64,000 bases of DNA. It comes from Anabaena sphaerica FACHB-251. GTDB lineage: Bacteria > Cyanobacteriota > Cyanobacteriia > Cyanobacteriales > Nostocaceae. Position 1 is the first letter of the stretch. The number at the start of each line of letters is the position of its first letter. The notes beneath the pieces are model-generated. The model saw nothing but the letters and a program-made list of their open reading frames with translations, made no database searches and was not told the origin of the DNA. A program made the position numbers and the translations under genes. Shown here piece by piece: positions 8,973 to 18,490 of the stretch. The DNA lies in contig NZ_JACJQU010000007.1 of the NCBI RefSeq assembly GCF_014696825.1, positions 186,001 to 250,000 of the forward strand, given 5' to 3'.

Positions 8973-10734
8973 GGCATGGAGTAATCTTGAGGACTGTGGA
9001 TTGTTTAGCTACAGGAATTGCTGTCGCTTACACATAAATAATGAAGCTATTTCTTCTTACCAGTATTAGTAGCTGCATAAGAAATCAGGCTTTTTCATCC
9101 ATCAACACCACACGGTAAATACTGCCTTGATTCCACATCTAAATAATTGCCATTATTGGTGTATTGATGCAATTTAGTAACACTGAATTCAGGAAAAAAT
9201 ACTATACAAGGTTATCTTTCCTTTTTTTGTTTTCTCAGAGCCTTTATGAGTAAATACTGGGGCATATTAGAAAGGTAAATTTTGTCCACAGCATTTAGGA
9301 AACTTTATACAAAGGACTCTAGATATTGTAGAAACTGGTAAAATATTCTGAACGTGCTTTAGGTACTAAACTGGTGAATTGCATCCCATTGTCAGGGTAA
9401 ATATTTTGGGCGTTTTTATCCCACTGAAGGGAAACTGAAAAGTAGGGATGAAATTAGAAATGTGTTTTTTCCTTGCCCCATTTGGATGATCTAGCTGCAA
9501 TACAGAAACGCAATTAGTGTGAATCATAACGTTCTGTCTCTTGATAAATACCATAGCCAGTTTCACCGTCCAGGATAATCTATTTTATGCGATTCAAGCA
9601 ATAAAAGCTGCCAAGCTCGTTACAGAAAGAACACAACCTTGAATCTAAATTCATACCAAGTGAAAAAATACTTAAACGAGTTGATGGGGTGAATAACAGT
9701 GGCTAGGTTATAGTATTTTTTCCTTTTCACGCTTAATTAATTGACTGATGCCTTGCTGCTTTTAAATATTGAATTATTACAAAGATTAGCACACTTTATA
9801 GAAATTGAATAGTTCATTTAAAGTAAGTTTATAAAAAATATTTTTGGTTCAGAAACTCACTTGGAAATACTCAACCCGTATAATCGTATAATCTTTGACT
9901 AAAATTTGTGCCGCAAGGGTTTTGGTGTTTAGGTGTTATCCAATCTTTTTACCTAGAGCTATGAATATTTGTAGAGAAACTGTCTATTAAGTCACAAATC
10001 ATTAAATACACATTTTGTTGTTTTGAACATAAATATCTTTTTTTCAGAGAAACATCATAATTCAGCTTTAGTATTTGATGAATTTTTAAGATAACTTATT
10101 TTGTTACTCAAAGTGGTTATTTATAAAGCAAATATTAATTTAGTGAATGTAATAGAATCAACACAAATGCCTGACTCCAAGCTTCGCGAATGGGTGAATG
10201 TGTGATGAAATCTGCACATTTTTACTTGAAAAAGCCTTATCTGATAAGGGAAATACAGATTTAATAGTTAATTTATGAGCTTTTAAAGGAATGGTCTATA
10301 TAAAACACATATTTTCAGTTATGTTTTTGAGTTCCAATTTGGTTGTTAATGTCAAGAGAATTAGTTATATTTTATTTGTTGACAAAATCAAATACTTTTG
10401 GCAGAATTGAATTTAAGTTTATTCAGTTTTTCCGGTTCATTGCATCAGAGATTCAATATATCTGGAAACCAATATCTTTAGTAAGCGTTATTGTATTTTT
10501 CGCTACTTCATGAAACGCCAATTAAGGATAAAACTGAGGAAAATTGGAAGTAATATCATTGTTGATTTTGCCGTTCATCTTGTAATCTTTAGCGGCTACA
10601 AAATCTGAAAACAATTCATACAAAACTAATTAGGCTTGTCCACTGCCTGGGAGTAAAACTATGGGGGATAAGTTCTCTTAGGTAATTTGCGGTATTAAGA
10701 CTATCCCTGTTCAGAAAATAATGGGAATAAAAAT
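8973..10734. other. 1.76 kb gene-free divergent region between hglE-like and hgdB
   Basis: This long AT-rich stretch separates the minus-strand PKS operon from the plus-strand hgdB cluster. I see no convincing gene in it. The longest frame (9366-9566, minus, 66 codons) lacks family features and looks accidental. The region must carry promoters for both operons. A GTA-N8-TAT at 10683-10695 resembles half of an NtcA site but is imperfect and very close to the hgdB start. No tRNA or strong terminator was recognised. Confidence 0.6.
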
Positions 10735-11943
10735 ATGGCAGTAAACAAAGAAAGCCAATTATTGAAAAGAGCCTCTAGGAAGTGGAAAATAATTTTAGCA
10801 GCTTCCCTTGCTTTAGCTACTGGTTTAGCATCTTTCTACAGTTTTTCTCAATTGAAGGTAAAACCTAATTCTCCGGTTCCATCTTCTGGAGTCAACTCTC
10901 CCAAAGCAACTCCTGTAAAAGTTGCTGTAACGGCTTTAGGACGTTTGCAACCACAAGGCAAAATTACTTATTTATCTGCTCCCAATTCCGTCAACGGTGT
11001 GCGTGTAGAAAAACTGTTGGTAGCTGAAGGAGACGAAGTAAACGCGGGACAAGTATTAGCTTATTTAGAAGACTATGCTCGTTCTCAAGCTGCTATTAAA
11101 CAAGCTTTTGATAAGTTACTAGTTGCTAAAGCTAAACTTGCACAGGTAAAATCTGGAGCAAAACCCGGTGATATCAATGCTCAAAAAGCAACAATTACTC
11201 GTTTAGATTCACAATTAAAAGGTGAAGTTGCTGCTCAAACAGCGACAATTAACCGCATTCAAGCGGAAGTAGATAATGCTCAAAAAGAGAGCGATCGCTA
11301 TCAGCAATTGTACAAAGATGGTGCAATTTCAGCTTCCATCTCCGATACTAAAGCCTTGCAACTCAAGACAACACAACAACAATTAACAGAAGCTAAAGCT
11401 ACTCTTCTACGAATTCAAAACACCTTACAAAATCAAATTCAGGAAGCAAAAGCTAGACTCAACAGCATTGCAGAAGTACGTAATGTCGATGTTGCGTTAG
11501 CAGAAAGTGAAGTCAAGAGTGCTGAAACTGCTATTCAACAAGCCAAAGCAGACTACGATTTAACTTACATCAAATCCCCCATAGATGCCAGAATTTTGAA
11601 AATTCATACCAAAAATGGTGAAGTAATCGCTAATTCTGGCTTTGCTGAACTTGGTAAAACTTCAAACATGAATGTAATTGCTGAAGTTTATCAAACCGAT
11701 ATTCAAAAAGTGCGTGTTGGTCAAAAAGCGATCATCACTAGTCCTGCATTTTCTGAAAAATTACAAGGAACAGTCAGGGAAATTGGTTGGCAAGTTGACA
11801 AACAAAGAATCTTTAGTATTAACCCCACTTCAGATACAGATCGCAGAATTGTTGAAGTAAAAATATCCATTGATAATCCTGCTGATAGCAAAAAGGTATC
11901 TCGCTTAACTAACTTGCAGGTAGATGTTGCTATTCAAATCTAG
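10735..11943 (+). CDS. hgdB: HgdB/DevB-like HlyD-family membrane fusion protein
   Basis: 402 residues: an N-terminal membrane anchor (about residues 18-38), a biotinyl-lipoyl-like segment with LLVAEGDEVNAGQVLAYLED (about 97-116), a long alpha-helical coiled-coil hairpin (about 125-270), the returning lipoyl half (TYIKSPIDARIL) and a beta-barrel part. It is the periplasmic adaptor of a DevBCA-type exporter that links the inner-membrane permease to a TolC-like outer-membrane channel. In Anabaena PCC 7120 a DevB/DevC pair named HgdB/HgdC sits beside the hgl genes and is needed for the heterocyst glycolipid layer. The same layout here supports the name. It is 57 bases upstream of hgdC. A GGGAAT eight bases before the ATG is a weak ribosome site. 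Confidence 0.85.
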   Translation: MAVNKESQLLKRASRKWKIILAASLALATGLASFYSFSQLKVKPNSPVPSSGVNSPKATPVKVAVTALGRLQPQGKITYLSAPNSVNGVRVEKLLVAEGDEVNAGQVLAYLEDYARSQAAIKQAFDKLLVAKAKLAQVKSGAKPGDINAQKATITRLDSQLKGEVAAQTATINRIQAEVDNAQKESDRYQQLYKDGAISASISDTKALQLKTTQQQLTEAKATLLRIQNTLQNQIQEAKARLNSIAEVRNVDVALAESEVKSAETAIQQAKADYDLTYIKSPIDARILKIHTKNGEVIANSGFAELGKTSNMNVIAEVYQTDIQKVRVGQKAIITSPAFSEKLQGTVREIGWQVDKQRIFSINPTSDTDRRIVEVKISIDNPADSKKVSRLTNLQVDVAIQI

Positions 11944-12000
11944 TCATTAGTAGGTGACAGTTATTAATTATCCTTACCCATTACTAATGACTAATAACTA

Positions 12001-13191
12001 ATGACTAAATATATGAATGTAAAAATTCCTTTAGCATGGCTACAGTTAGCCCAGCAAAAAGTCCGTTTTGTCGTAGCTGTAGCTGGTATTGCCTTTATTG
12101 TGCTGCTAATGTTCATTCAACTTGGTTTCCAAGATGCACTTTATTCTAGTGCTACAGCAGTACATCAGAATCTCAAAGGTGATTTATTTTTAGTCAGTTC
12201 TCAATATAAATCTTTGACTTCTAATCAAAGCTTTTCTCGAAATCGTTTATACCAAACATTAGGGTTTAATGGTGTCGAGTCAGTTAGCCCTATGTATTTG
12301 CAATTTGCAAAATTAAAAAATCCTGCTACTGGCGAAAAATATTCAATCTATGTAATTGGTTTCGATCCGGGGAAACCAGTAATGAATATCCCAGAAGTCG
12401 AGCAGAATTTAGATAAGCTGAAAATTCCTGATGTCATGTTATTTGATAGGGATTCTCGACCAGAATTCGGTCCAATAGCAGCAAAATTTGATCAGGGAAA
12501 TACAGAACAAACAATTGAAATCTTTTCCTTCGATTCTCTGCAAGGTTATCGAGTCAGAGTAGGTGGTTTATTCAGTTTAGGCCCTTCCTTTGGTGTAGAT
12601 GGAAATTTAATTGTTAGTGACTCAACTTTCTTAAGAATCAATCCTAATATCCGTCCTGCAGAAAATATAGATGTAGGTATTATTAAACTCGAACCAGGTG
12701 TTGATCCAAATCAGGTTTTAAAAAATTTGCAGGCAAATTTACCTAATGACGTACAGATTTTTACTCGTCCACAATTTATTAATTTTGAAAAACAATATTG
12801 GGCCGCCAGAACACCCATTGGTTTCATTCTGAACTTGATGTTAACAATGGCTTCTGTAGTCGGTGTAGTTATTGTCTATCAAATTCTTTACAGCAACATT
12901 GCTACTCAATTTATTGCCTACGCAACCTTAAAAGCTATCGGTTATGCCAACGGTTATTTATTAAATGTGGTTTTTCAACAGGCATTAATATTGGCTTTAT
13001 TAGCTTATATACCAGGATTTATTGGTTCAGTTGCTTTATATGACTTTGCTATGCAAGCAACTAAATTACCCATCGTCATGACTTCTAATAATGCCCTAAT
13101 TGTCTTAACCTCTACCGTTTTAATTTGCATAACTTCTGGAGCATTAGCCATTAATAAACTTCGCTCCGCAGATCCGGCTGATATTTTCTAA
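12001..13191 (+). CDS. hgdC: HgdC/DevC-like ABC exporter permease
   Basis: 396 residues with the FtsX/DevC layout: one transmembrane helix near residues 21-43, a large periplasmic domain (about 45-265), then three C-terminal helices (about 272-297, 325-350, 362-385). It forms the inner-membrane part of the glycolipid exporter with the preceding HgdB-like adaptor. No DevA-type ATPase gene follows, and the next gene is an epimerase, so the ATPase must be encoded elsewhere. A second in-frame ATG four codons downstream is an alternative start. The hgdB-hgdC gap contains short direct repeats of the ACTAATGACT type. Confidence 0.85.
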   Translation: MTKYMNVKIPLAWLQLAQQKVRFVVAVAGIAFIVLLMFIQLGFQDALYSSATAVHQNLKGDLFLVSSQYKSLTSNQSFSRNRLYQTLGFNGVESVSPMYLQFAKLKNPATGEKYSIYVIGFDPGKPVMNIPEVEQNLDKLKIPDVMLFDRDSRPEFGPIAAKFDQGNTEQTIEIFSFDSLQGYRVRVGGLFSLGPSFGVDGNLIVSDSTFLRINPNIRPAENIDVGIIKLEPGVDPNQVLKNLQANLPNDVQIFTRPQFINFEKQYWAARTPIGFILNLMLTMASVVGVVIVYQILYSNIATQFIAYATLKAIGYANGYLLNVVFQQALILALLAYIPGFIGSVALYDFAMQATKLPIVMTSNNALIVLTSTVLICITSGALAINKLRSADPADIF

Positions 13192-13244
13192 GCAATCTGG
13201 ATCAAATTCAGAAATTCAAGTCAACATATTTACTAATCAATACT

Positions 13245-14249
13245 ATGAACCTCAACAACAAAACTATTCTCATCACTGGAATTGACGAATTTATCGGCTT
13301 ACGTGCAGCAGAGTTAGCTATAGCTCAAGGAATGAAAGTACGTGGTTTACAAACTTCTTCAGCACAGGATAAAAACCTACAAAATTTAGGAATTGAAATT
13401 ATAGTTGGTAGCATCACTGACGAGAAAATTGCCCAAAAAGCTTGTCAGGGAGTAGACATTATTTTACACACCGCTCAACTGGCAGAAGAAGCTGGAGAAC
13501 TTAAGCATTTTCGGGAAATCAATGTTAATGGTAGCTTGAATATAGCTAAAGCCGCAAAAGCAGCTGGTGTAAAAACCTTTGTACATCTTTCTACAGTCTT
13601 AGTTTATGGCTTCAACTATGCCAATAATATTACAGAAATCGGTGCAGTTTCTGGGGATAATAATTCCTACTGTCAAACAAAAATTGAAGCAGAAACAGAA
13701 GTTTTAAAACTGAATTCACCTCCAGATTTTGGAGTAATAATCATTCGGGCAGGAGATGTTTATGGACCAGGAAGTATTCCTTGGATAGTGCGCCCAGTAT
13801 TGATGATGCGACAAAAATTATTTGCCTATGCGAATGATGGTAAGGGTGTGATGAATCACTTGTATGTCGATAATTTAATTGATGCCATCTTTTTAGCTAT
13901 AGAAAAAGAAACCTATGGCGAAGTTTTTAATGTTACAGATGGGGAAGAAACATCCTGGAAAGACTACTTCATTCACTTAGCAGCAATGGAAGGTTTACCT
14001 GCTCCCATGTCTCTGCCTAAAGAGGAAATGAAGTTATTCTTACGAGTGCGTAACCAGGGACAAAAACTGTTTCGGAAAAAAGCCGATATTCTCCCCGAAT
14101 CTGTAGACTTCATGAGTCGTCCTTATTCTTATTCTATTGCTAAAGCTACAAGTTTATTAAATTATAAACCCAAAATTGACCTCGAAGAAGGCATGAAGCG
14201 CACTCATCAATGGTTGCAAAAAACTGACATTCAAAAATTGATGAAATAG
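13245..14249 (+). CDS. NAD-dependent epimerase/dehydratase (extended SDR), hgd cluster
   Basis: 334 residues of the extended short-chain dehydrogenase fold. The N-terminal cofactor loop is ITGIDEFIG (residues about 10-18). The catalytic pair appears as SYCQTKIEAE (Tyr-x3-Lys), preceded by Ser/Thr in HLSTVLVYG. A GDVYGPG substrate-side motif follows. It is 53 bases after hgdC and 32 bases before a glycosyltransferase, so it probably belongs to the same transcript. An epimerase occupies the equivalent place in the Anabaena hgd cluster (all5345, from memory). It may act on the sugar donor or on the aglycone. The substrate cannot be read from sequence. Confidence 0.8.
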   Translation: MNLNNKTILITGIDEFIGLRAAELAIAQGMKVRGLQTSSAQDKNLQNLGIEIIVGSITDEKIAQKACQGVDIILHTAQLAEEAGELKHFREINVNGSLNIAKAAKAAGVKTFVHLSTVLVYGFNYANNITEIGAVSGDNNSYCQTKIEAETEVLKLNSPPDFGVIIIRAGDVYGPGSIPWIVRPVLMMRQKLFAYANDGKGVMNHLYVDNLIDAIFLAIEKETYGEVFNVTDGEETSWKDYFIHLAAMEGLPAPMSLPKEEMKLFLRVRNQGQKLFRKKADILPESVDFMSRPYSYSIAKATSLLNYKPKIDLEEGMKRTHQWLQKTDIQKLMK

Positions 14250-14281
14250 TAGGACTAGGATAAGTTTGTGGGGAATAGCGT

Positions 14282-15253
14282 ATGTATAAATCTCGACCTC
14301 AATTAAGTATTGGACTACCTGTATACAACGGCGAAAAATTTCTTCAAGCATCTCTAGATGCTCTGTTAAATCAGACTTTTAGTGATTTTGAATTAATTAT
14401 CTCAGATAATGCTTCTACAGATAATACTGAAGAAATTTGTAGAAATTATGCCGCAGAAGATCAACGGATTCGTTACTATCGCAATTCTAGTAATATCGGT
14501 TGTGCTTGTAATTTCAATCGTGTTTTTAAGTTGTCTAATGGTGAATACTTTAAATGGGCAGCTTATGATGATTTACACGCTCCTGATTTTCTCAGTAAAT
14601 GTATACAGGTACTTGAGGAAAATCCTAATTATATCTTATGCCATTCTCACACATCGTTTATTGATCACCAGGGTGAGTTTCTCCAACACTATGATATTAA
14701 ACTCAATACTAATTCAGAAAAACCACAAGTCAGGTTTGATGAATTACTAACTAAACATCTGTGTTATCAAATGTATGGTGTAATTCGCCAAAGTGCCTTA
14801 AAAAAAATCCCTCTTATGGGTGGTTACGGTAATGCAGATGGAATTTTACTATTAAGGCTGTCCATAATTGGACAATTTTATGAAATTCCCGAACATTTAT
14901 TTTTTGCCAGGATTCATCCCCAGCAATCTCTGAGTATGTTTTTTCCCCATTACCTATCATTTACTCACAAAAATCCTCAATATTCATTAGATATGTTACC
15001 AGATTTCTATGAGTATTCTGTGTGGTTTGATTCAGCTAATAAGGGGAAGATTTTATTTCCTCATTGGCGAATATTTAAAGAATATTTACTTTCAATTAAT
15101 CAAAGTCAACTGAATTTGTATGAGCAACTATTGTGTTATTTTAGTGTTGCTAAAAAGCTGGCTGGTACAGAATCTTTATTAATTAAAGATTTGTGGTTAG
15201 CAGCCAAAATGTTGAAATTGCAAAAATTAGCAACAAAGGATGCTTTAAGTTGA
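14282..15253 (+). CDS. Family 2 glycosyltransferase
   Basis: 323 residues. A GT-A fold starts at LSIGLPVYNGEKFLQASLDA, with the nucleotide-binding Asp in ELIISDNASTD (about residues 38-48) and a DxD-like AAYDD near residue 97. No transmembrane helix is evident, so it is probably cytoplasmic or membrane-associated. It lies inside the hgd/hgl gene run and may add or modify sugars on envelope glycolipid or polysaccharide. The acceptor is unknown. The start ATG at 14282 is 32 bases after the epimerase stop. Confidence 0.78.
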   Translation: MYKSRPQLSIGLPVYNGEKFLQASLDALLNQTFSDFELIISDNASTDNTEEICRNYAAEDQRIRYYRNSSNIGCACNFNRVFKLSNGEYFKWAAYDDLHAPDFLSKCIQVLEENPNYILCHSHTSFIDHQGEFLQHYDIKLNTNSEKPQVRFDELLTKHLCYQMYGVIRQSALKKIPLMGGYGNADGILLLRLSIIGQFYEIPEHLFFARIHPQQSLSMFFPHYLSFTHKNPQYSLDMLPDFYEYSVWFDSANKGKILFPHWRIFKEYLLSINQSQLNLYEQLLCYFSVAKKLAGTESLLIKDLWLAAKMLKLQKLATKDALS

Positions 15254-15289
15254 GCTAATTAATATTTAATCAATCATATCTAGCCGCTT

Positions 15290-15757
15290 ATGTTGAAAAT
15301 ATCTCGTGTTTCTTATCTATTGTTCGCGACTTTGTTAAGCTTCAGTTGTGCTAACACTGTTCATGCAGAACCAACCACAGCATTAACTGTAGTCGTGAAT
15401 GGTATACGTCACAAAACAGGTGAAATTTGTTTCAGAATTTACGATTCTGAAAAAGGATTTCCTCTGAGTAATTCTAGTGAAGTTCAAAGTGGCTGCACTA
15501 AAATTTCTGGTAGTTCTGTTAAGAAGGTATTTTCGGGTTTGAAACCTGGTACTTATGCTGTTGCATTAGTTGACGATCAAAATGGCGATCACAAACTCAA
15601 TAAAGACTTTTTTGGCATTCCCAAAGAAGGTTTTGGAATTTCCAGAAATCCCATTGTTTCCATCCAAACTGGTACACCAACATTCCGCAATGCCAGCTTT
15701 AAAATGAGCAAAAATACAACTATCAATATCACCATGAAATATTCTCTTGATCCCTAG
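15290..15757 (+). CDS. Secreted DUF2141 family protein
   Basis: 155 residues with a signal peptide (VSYLLFATLLSFSCANTVHA, cleavage after about residue 26). The mature part has the DUF2141 pattern: VVVNGIRHKTGEICFRIYDS near the start, then GLKPGTYAVALVDDQNGDHK and a KEGFGIS motif. The family is a small secreted beta-sandwich of unknown function. It lies between two glycosyltransferase genes, 36 bases after the first, and probably shares their transcript. A role in envelope assembly is inferred from position only. Confidence 0.8.
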   Translation: MLKISRVSYLLFATLLSFSCANTVHAEPTTALTVVVNGIRHKTGEICFRIYDSEKGFPLSNSSEVQSGCTKISGSSVKKVFSGLKPGTYAVALVDDQNGDHKLNKDFFGIPKEGFGISRNPIVSIQTGTPTFRNASFKMSKNTTINITMKYSLDP

Positions 15758-15771
15758 AGAATAGGTGACAG

Positions 15772-15842
15772 GTGACAGTTACAGGTTACAGGGAAGGGTT
15801 TGACAAATAACAACTGACAACTGACAACTGACAACTGACAAT
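15772..15842. repeat. Short tandem repeats (AGGTGAC and CAACTGA heptamers)
   Basis: Two kinds of heptameric repeat fill the gap between DUF2141 and the next glycosyltransferase: AGGTGAC/AGGTTAC units near 15772-15795 and four copies of CAACTGA near 15806-15840. Such STRR arrays are common in heterocystous cyanobacteria. Confidence 0.85.
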
Positions 15843-15849
15843 AAATTTC

Positions 15850-17109
15850 ATGGAAGATGTGACTACATTTCTGTCTAAGTCTTTGATAGGTTGGCTGGTT
15901 ATGCAGGTATGTTTCACGCTGATCTTTTTATGGTATCTGCGTTCATACAAACAACCATTACTATCAGATAACCAGTTACCCAAAACGGCAGTAATTCTTT
16001 GTTTACGAGGTGCTGATCCGTTTTTACCTAATTGTGTGCGATCGCTGTTAAAACAAAACTACCCACAGTACGATTTAAAGGTGATCGTAGATAGTCCAGA
16101 AGATCCAGCTTTTAAAGTTGCCAAGGAAGTAATAACTGAAATTGGTGCAACTAATTTTCAAATTAGCACCTTGAGAACAGTACGCCACAATTGTAGTCTC
16201 AAATGCAGTTCTTTAGTACAAGCAGTTTCCGATTTAGATGACTCTTACCAAGTAGTTGCATTAGTAGATGCTGATACCATAGTTCATGCTAATTGGTTAA
16301 GAGAATTAGTTAGTCCTCTCATCGATGAAAAAGTAGGACTAACAACAGGAAACCGTTGGTATGTACCTACAGGTAAATATTGGGGTTCTTTGGTACGCTA
16401 CGCCGGCAATGTCTCTACCGTGGTGCAAATGTTCCTATTTCAAGTTCCTTGGGGTGGTAGTTTAGCAATTAAAAAAGAAGTGCTGCACCAAACAGAACTA
16501 CTTGAGAAATGGGGAGAAGCTTTTGGTGACGATATGCTCATGCACAAAGTCCTCAAAAAGCAGGGATGGCGGATTAAATTTGTCCCTTCTTTGTTAATGG
16601 TTAACCGGGAAGAAAGCGATTTACCCAGTTTGTTGACATCTCTCAAACGCTTAATACTTTGTTACCGACTTTATCACCCAAATTGGTTGGCTTTAGTCAG
16701 TGATGCTGTTTCCAGTATTTTCTTTCCCACTGTCACCATCGTATTAGCTTTAGGATTGTTGTTAGCAACAGAATGGAATACGGCATTTTCCTTATTTAAA
16801 TCCTATAGCATCTACACAATTGGATTACTTTTGTTGATGCTAGTCATGGAACTAGGAATACAAGAAGTAATTCGCTCTCAAGGTCAAGTGACTCCTCAAG
16901 TTTCACTAACTACAATCATGAAAATGTTGATTGCTATTCCTTTGACACAATGGGTTTATGGATTAGCAATGCTATCTTCCCTGTGGATGTCTACAGTCAC
17001 ATGGCGTGGTCTTACCTATCGAATTCAAAGTCCTTGGCATATTCGCTTAGTTGAATATCATCCTTATCAATGGTTAGACCAACCCATTGATCCCAAAATT
17101 TCTCTGTAA
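15850..17109 (+). CDS. Membrane glycosyltransferase, GT2/GT21 (ceramide glucosyltransferase-like)
   Basis: 419 residues: an N-terminal transmembrane helix (about 11-28), a cytoplasmic GT-A domain (about 40-265) with VALVDADT near residue 139 and GEAFGDDML near 220, then several C-terminal transmembrane helices (about 278-305, 312-338, 350-378). This is the layout of ceramide glucosyltransferase-like enzymes that glycosylate a lipid at the membrane. In the hgd/hgl neighbourhood the likely acceptor is a long-chain polyol or its glycolipid. Start choice: ATG at 15850, just after the heptamer repeats. Confidence 0.78.
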   Translation: MEDVTTFLSKSLIGWLVMQVCFTLIFLWYLRSYKQPLLSDNQLPKTAVILCLRGADPFLPNCVRSLLKQNYPQYDLKVIVDSPEDPAFKVAKEVITEIGATNFQISTLRTVRHNCSLKCSSLVQAVSDLDDSYQVVALVDADTIVHANWLRELVSPLIDEKVGLTTGNRWYVPTGKYWGSLVRYAGNVSTVVQMFLFQVPWGGSLAIKKEVLHQTELLEKWGEAFGDDMLMHKVLKKQGWRIKFVPSLLMVNREESDLPSLLTSLKRLILCYRLYHPNWLALVSDAVSSIFFPTVTIVLALGLLLATEWNTAFSLFKSYSIYTIGLLLLMLVMELGIQEVIRSQGQVTPQVSLTTIMKMLIAIPLTQWVYGLAMLSSLWMSTVTWRGLTYRIQSPWHIRLVEYHPYQWLDQPIDPKISL

Positions 17110-17218
17110 TTTCATTCGGGCATTTTATTAATTATCAGAGCAAACATCTACAGTTTCATGAAATAGTTGCTGCGTAAATCCTAAACCCAGCACGTTCATG
17201 AAATAATTTACCTCAACC

Positions 17219-18481
17219 ATGAAAAAACAACCTCTCCGCATCGCATTATTTACAGGCTTATATGCTCCTTTTTTAACAGGCGTATCAGTTGCCGTACATC
17301 AGCGAGTCCATTGGTTACTTGAACAAGGACACGAAGTTTTTCTCATTCATCCACAAATCAATAATCAGTACAGTAAACAAGTTGGGAATCGTCCCATGTC
17401 GGGACTAGAAGAACTACAATCTTTTCCCAACTTTTCATCTTATGCTTTCCCCACAGAACCGCTGATCTTCTATAAATCTCTACCCCAACCATTGAACTAT
17501 CGACATTGGAGCGATACTCAATTACTAGAAAAGTTTCAGCCTGACATCATCGTAGTTGAAGAAGCAGCCCAGATGAGAGGGCTATACTCATTTTTCCTAC
17601 AAGGTTATGGACGACCTGTAGGAGTTGATTACGCCAAACAAACTAAAACCCCGATTATCTCCGTTTTTCATACCGATATCGTCGCCTATATTCGATATTA
17701 TTTAGGTGATGTATTATTCGGACTCCTGCGTCCCATTATTCCTCTTTTAGTTCAGCAGTTTAGTGAGGCTTATAACCTCAACTTATTCTCTTCTAAGGAA
17801 CAACTATCTAAGTACGAAAAGCTGAAATGTCAACGTGGGGAATACCTTCCCTATCAAGGAATTAATTGCGAAAAATTTCATCCCCGCAACATCTGTTATG
17901 ATCCAATTCCCAACGATAAAAGACCGACAATTTTATTTGTGGGACGTATCACCGCAGAAAAAAATGTTACTCAGCTTTTAGATGCTTATCCCTTGATTGC
18001 TGCTAAAATTCCAGATGTCCATTTAGTGATTGTGGGTAGCGGACCTTTAGATAAAGAAATTCATCGCCGCGCTCAAAATTTCCCAGGCAATGTGACTATT
18101 TGGGGTGAATCTCACGGTACAGAACTTTTGGGATGGTTTGCTAGAGCCGATGTTTTTATTAACCCTTCAGTTACGGAAAACTTCTGCACTACAAATAACG
18201 AAGCTTTAGCTTCTGGAACTCCTGTAGTTGCTGCTATTGCTCCCTCAACCGCTGAACAGGTAATAGTTGGTTATAATGGCTTTCTTGCTCAACCCAACAA
18301 CGTCAAAGATTTTGCTGAAAAGATCATTACAATTTTAGAAAATCCGGATCTTAAAGCTCAATTATCTCAGCAAGCTCGCCCCTCTATCTTAGAATTTGAT
18401 TGGTCAGTATGTAGCCGCAAGTTTGAAGATAGGCTCTACCAGTTAGTGGATATACCCCAAAAAGTTGAGTTGTCCTCATAA
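17219..18481 (+). CDS. hglT: GT4 family glycosyltransferase, probable HglT (heterocyst glycolipid synthesis)
   Basis: 420 residues of the GT-B fold. The N-terminal acceptor domain begins LRIALFTGLYAPFLTGVSVA. The donor domain has ILFVGRITAEKN (about 238-250), VIVGSGPL and the E-x7-E type signature VTENFCTTNNEALASGTPVV (about 320-340). All key GT4 elements are present. In Anabaena PCC 7120 the glycosyltransferase that makes the main heterocyst glycolipid (HglT, all5341) ends the equivalent gene run, and position and family fit here. Identity rests on synteny, not alignment. It is followed by a possible structured RNA. Confidence 0.72.
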   Translation: MKKQPLRIALFTGLYAPFLTGVSVAVHQRVHWLLEQGHEVFLIHPQINNQYSKQVGNRPMSGLEELQSFPNFSSYAFPTEPLIFYKSLPQPLNYRHWSDTQLLEKFQPDIIVVEEAAQMRGLYSFFLQGYGRPVGVDYAKQTKTPIISVFHTDIVAYIRYYLGDVLFGLLRPIIPLLVQQFSEAYNLNLFSSKEQLSKYEKLKCQRGEYLPYQGINCEKFHPRNICYDPIPNDKRPTILFVGRITAEKNVTQLLDAYPLIAAKIPDVHLVIVGSGPLDKEIHRRAQNFPGNVTIWGESHGTELLGWFARADVFINPSVTENFCTTNNEALASGTPVVAAIAPSTAEQVIVGYNGFLAQPNNVKDFAEKIITILENPDLKAQLSQQARPSILEFDWSVCSRKFEDRLYQLVDIPQKVELSS

Positions 18482-18490
18482 TTATTATCG

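Noticed and set aside
9366-9566. 66-codon minus-strand frame in the hglE-hgdB gap
   Set aside because: No recognisable motif, no good ribosome site and no protein-like pattern. It looks like a chance frame in AT-rich DNA.
10683-10695. Possible NtcA site upstream of hgdB
   Set aside because: The sequence is GTA-N8-TAT, not GTA-N8-TAC, and the implied promoter would start only a few bases before the ATG.
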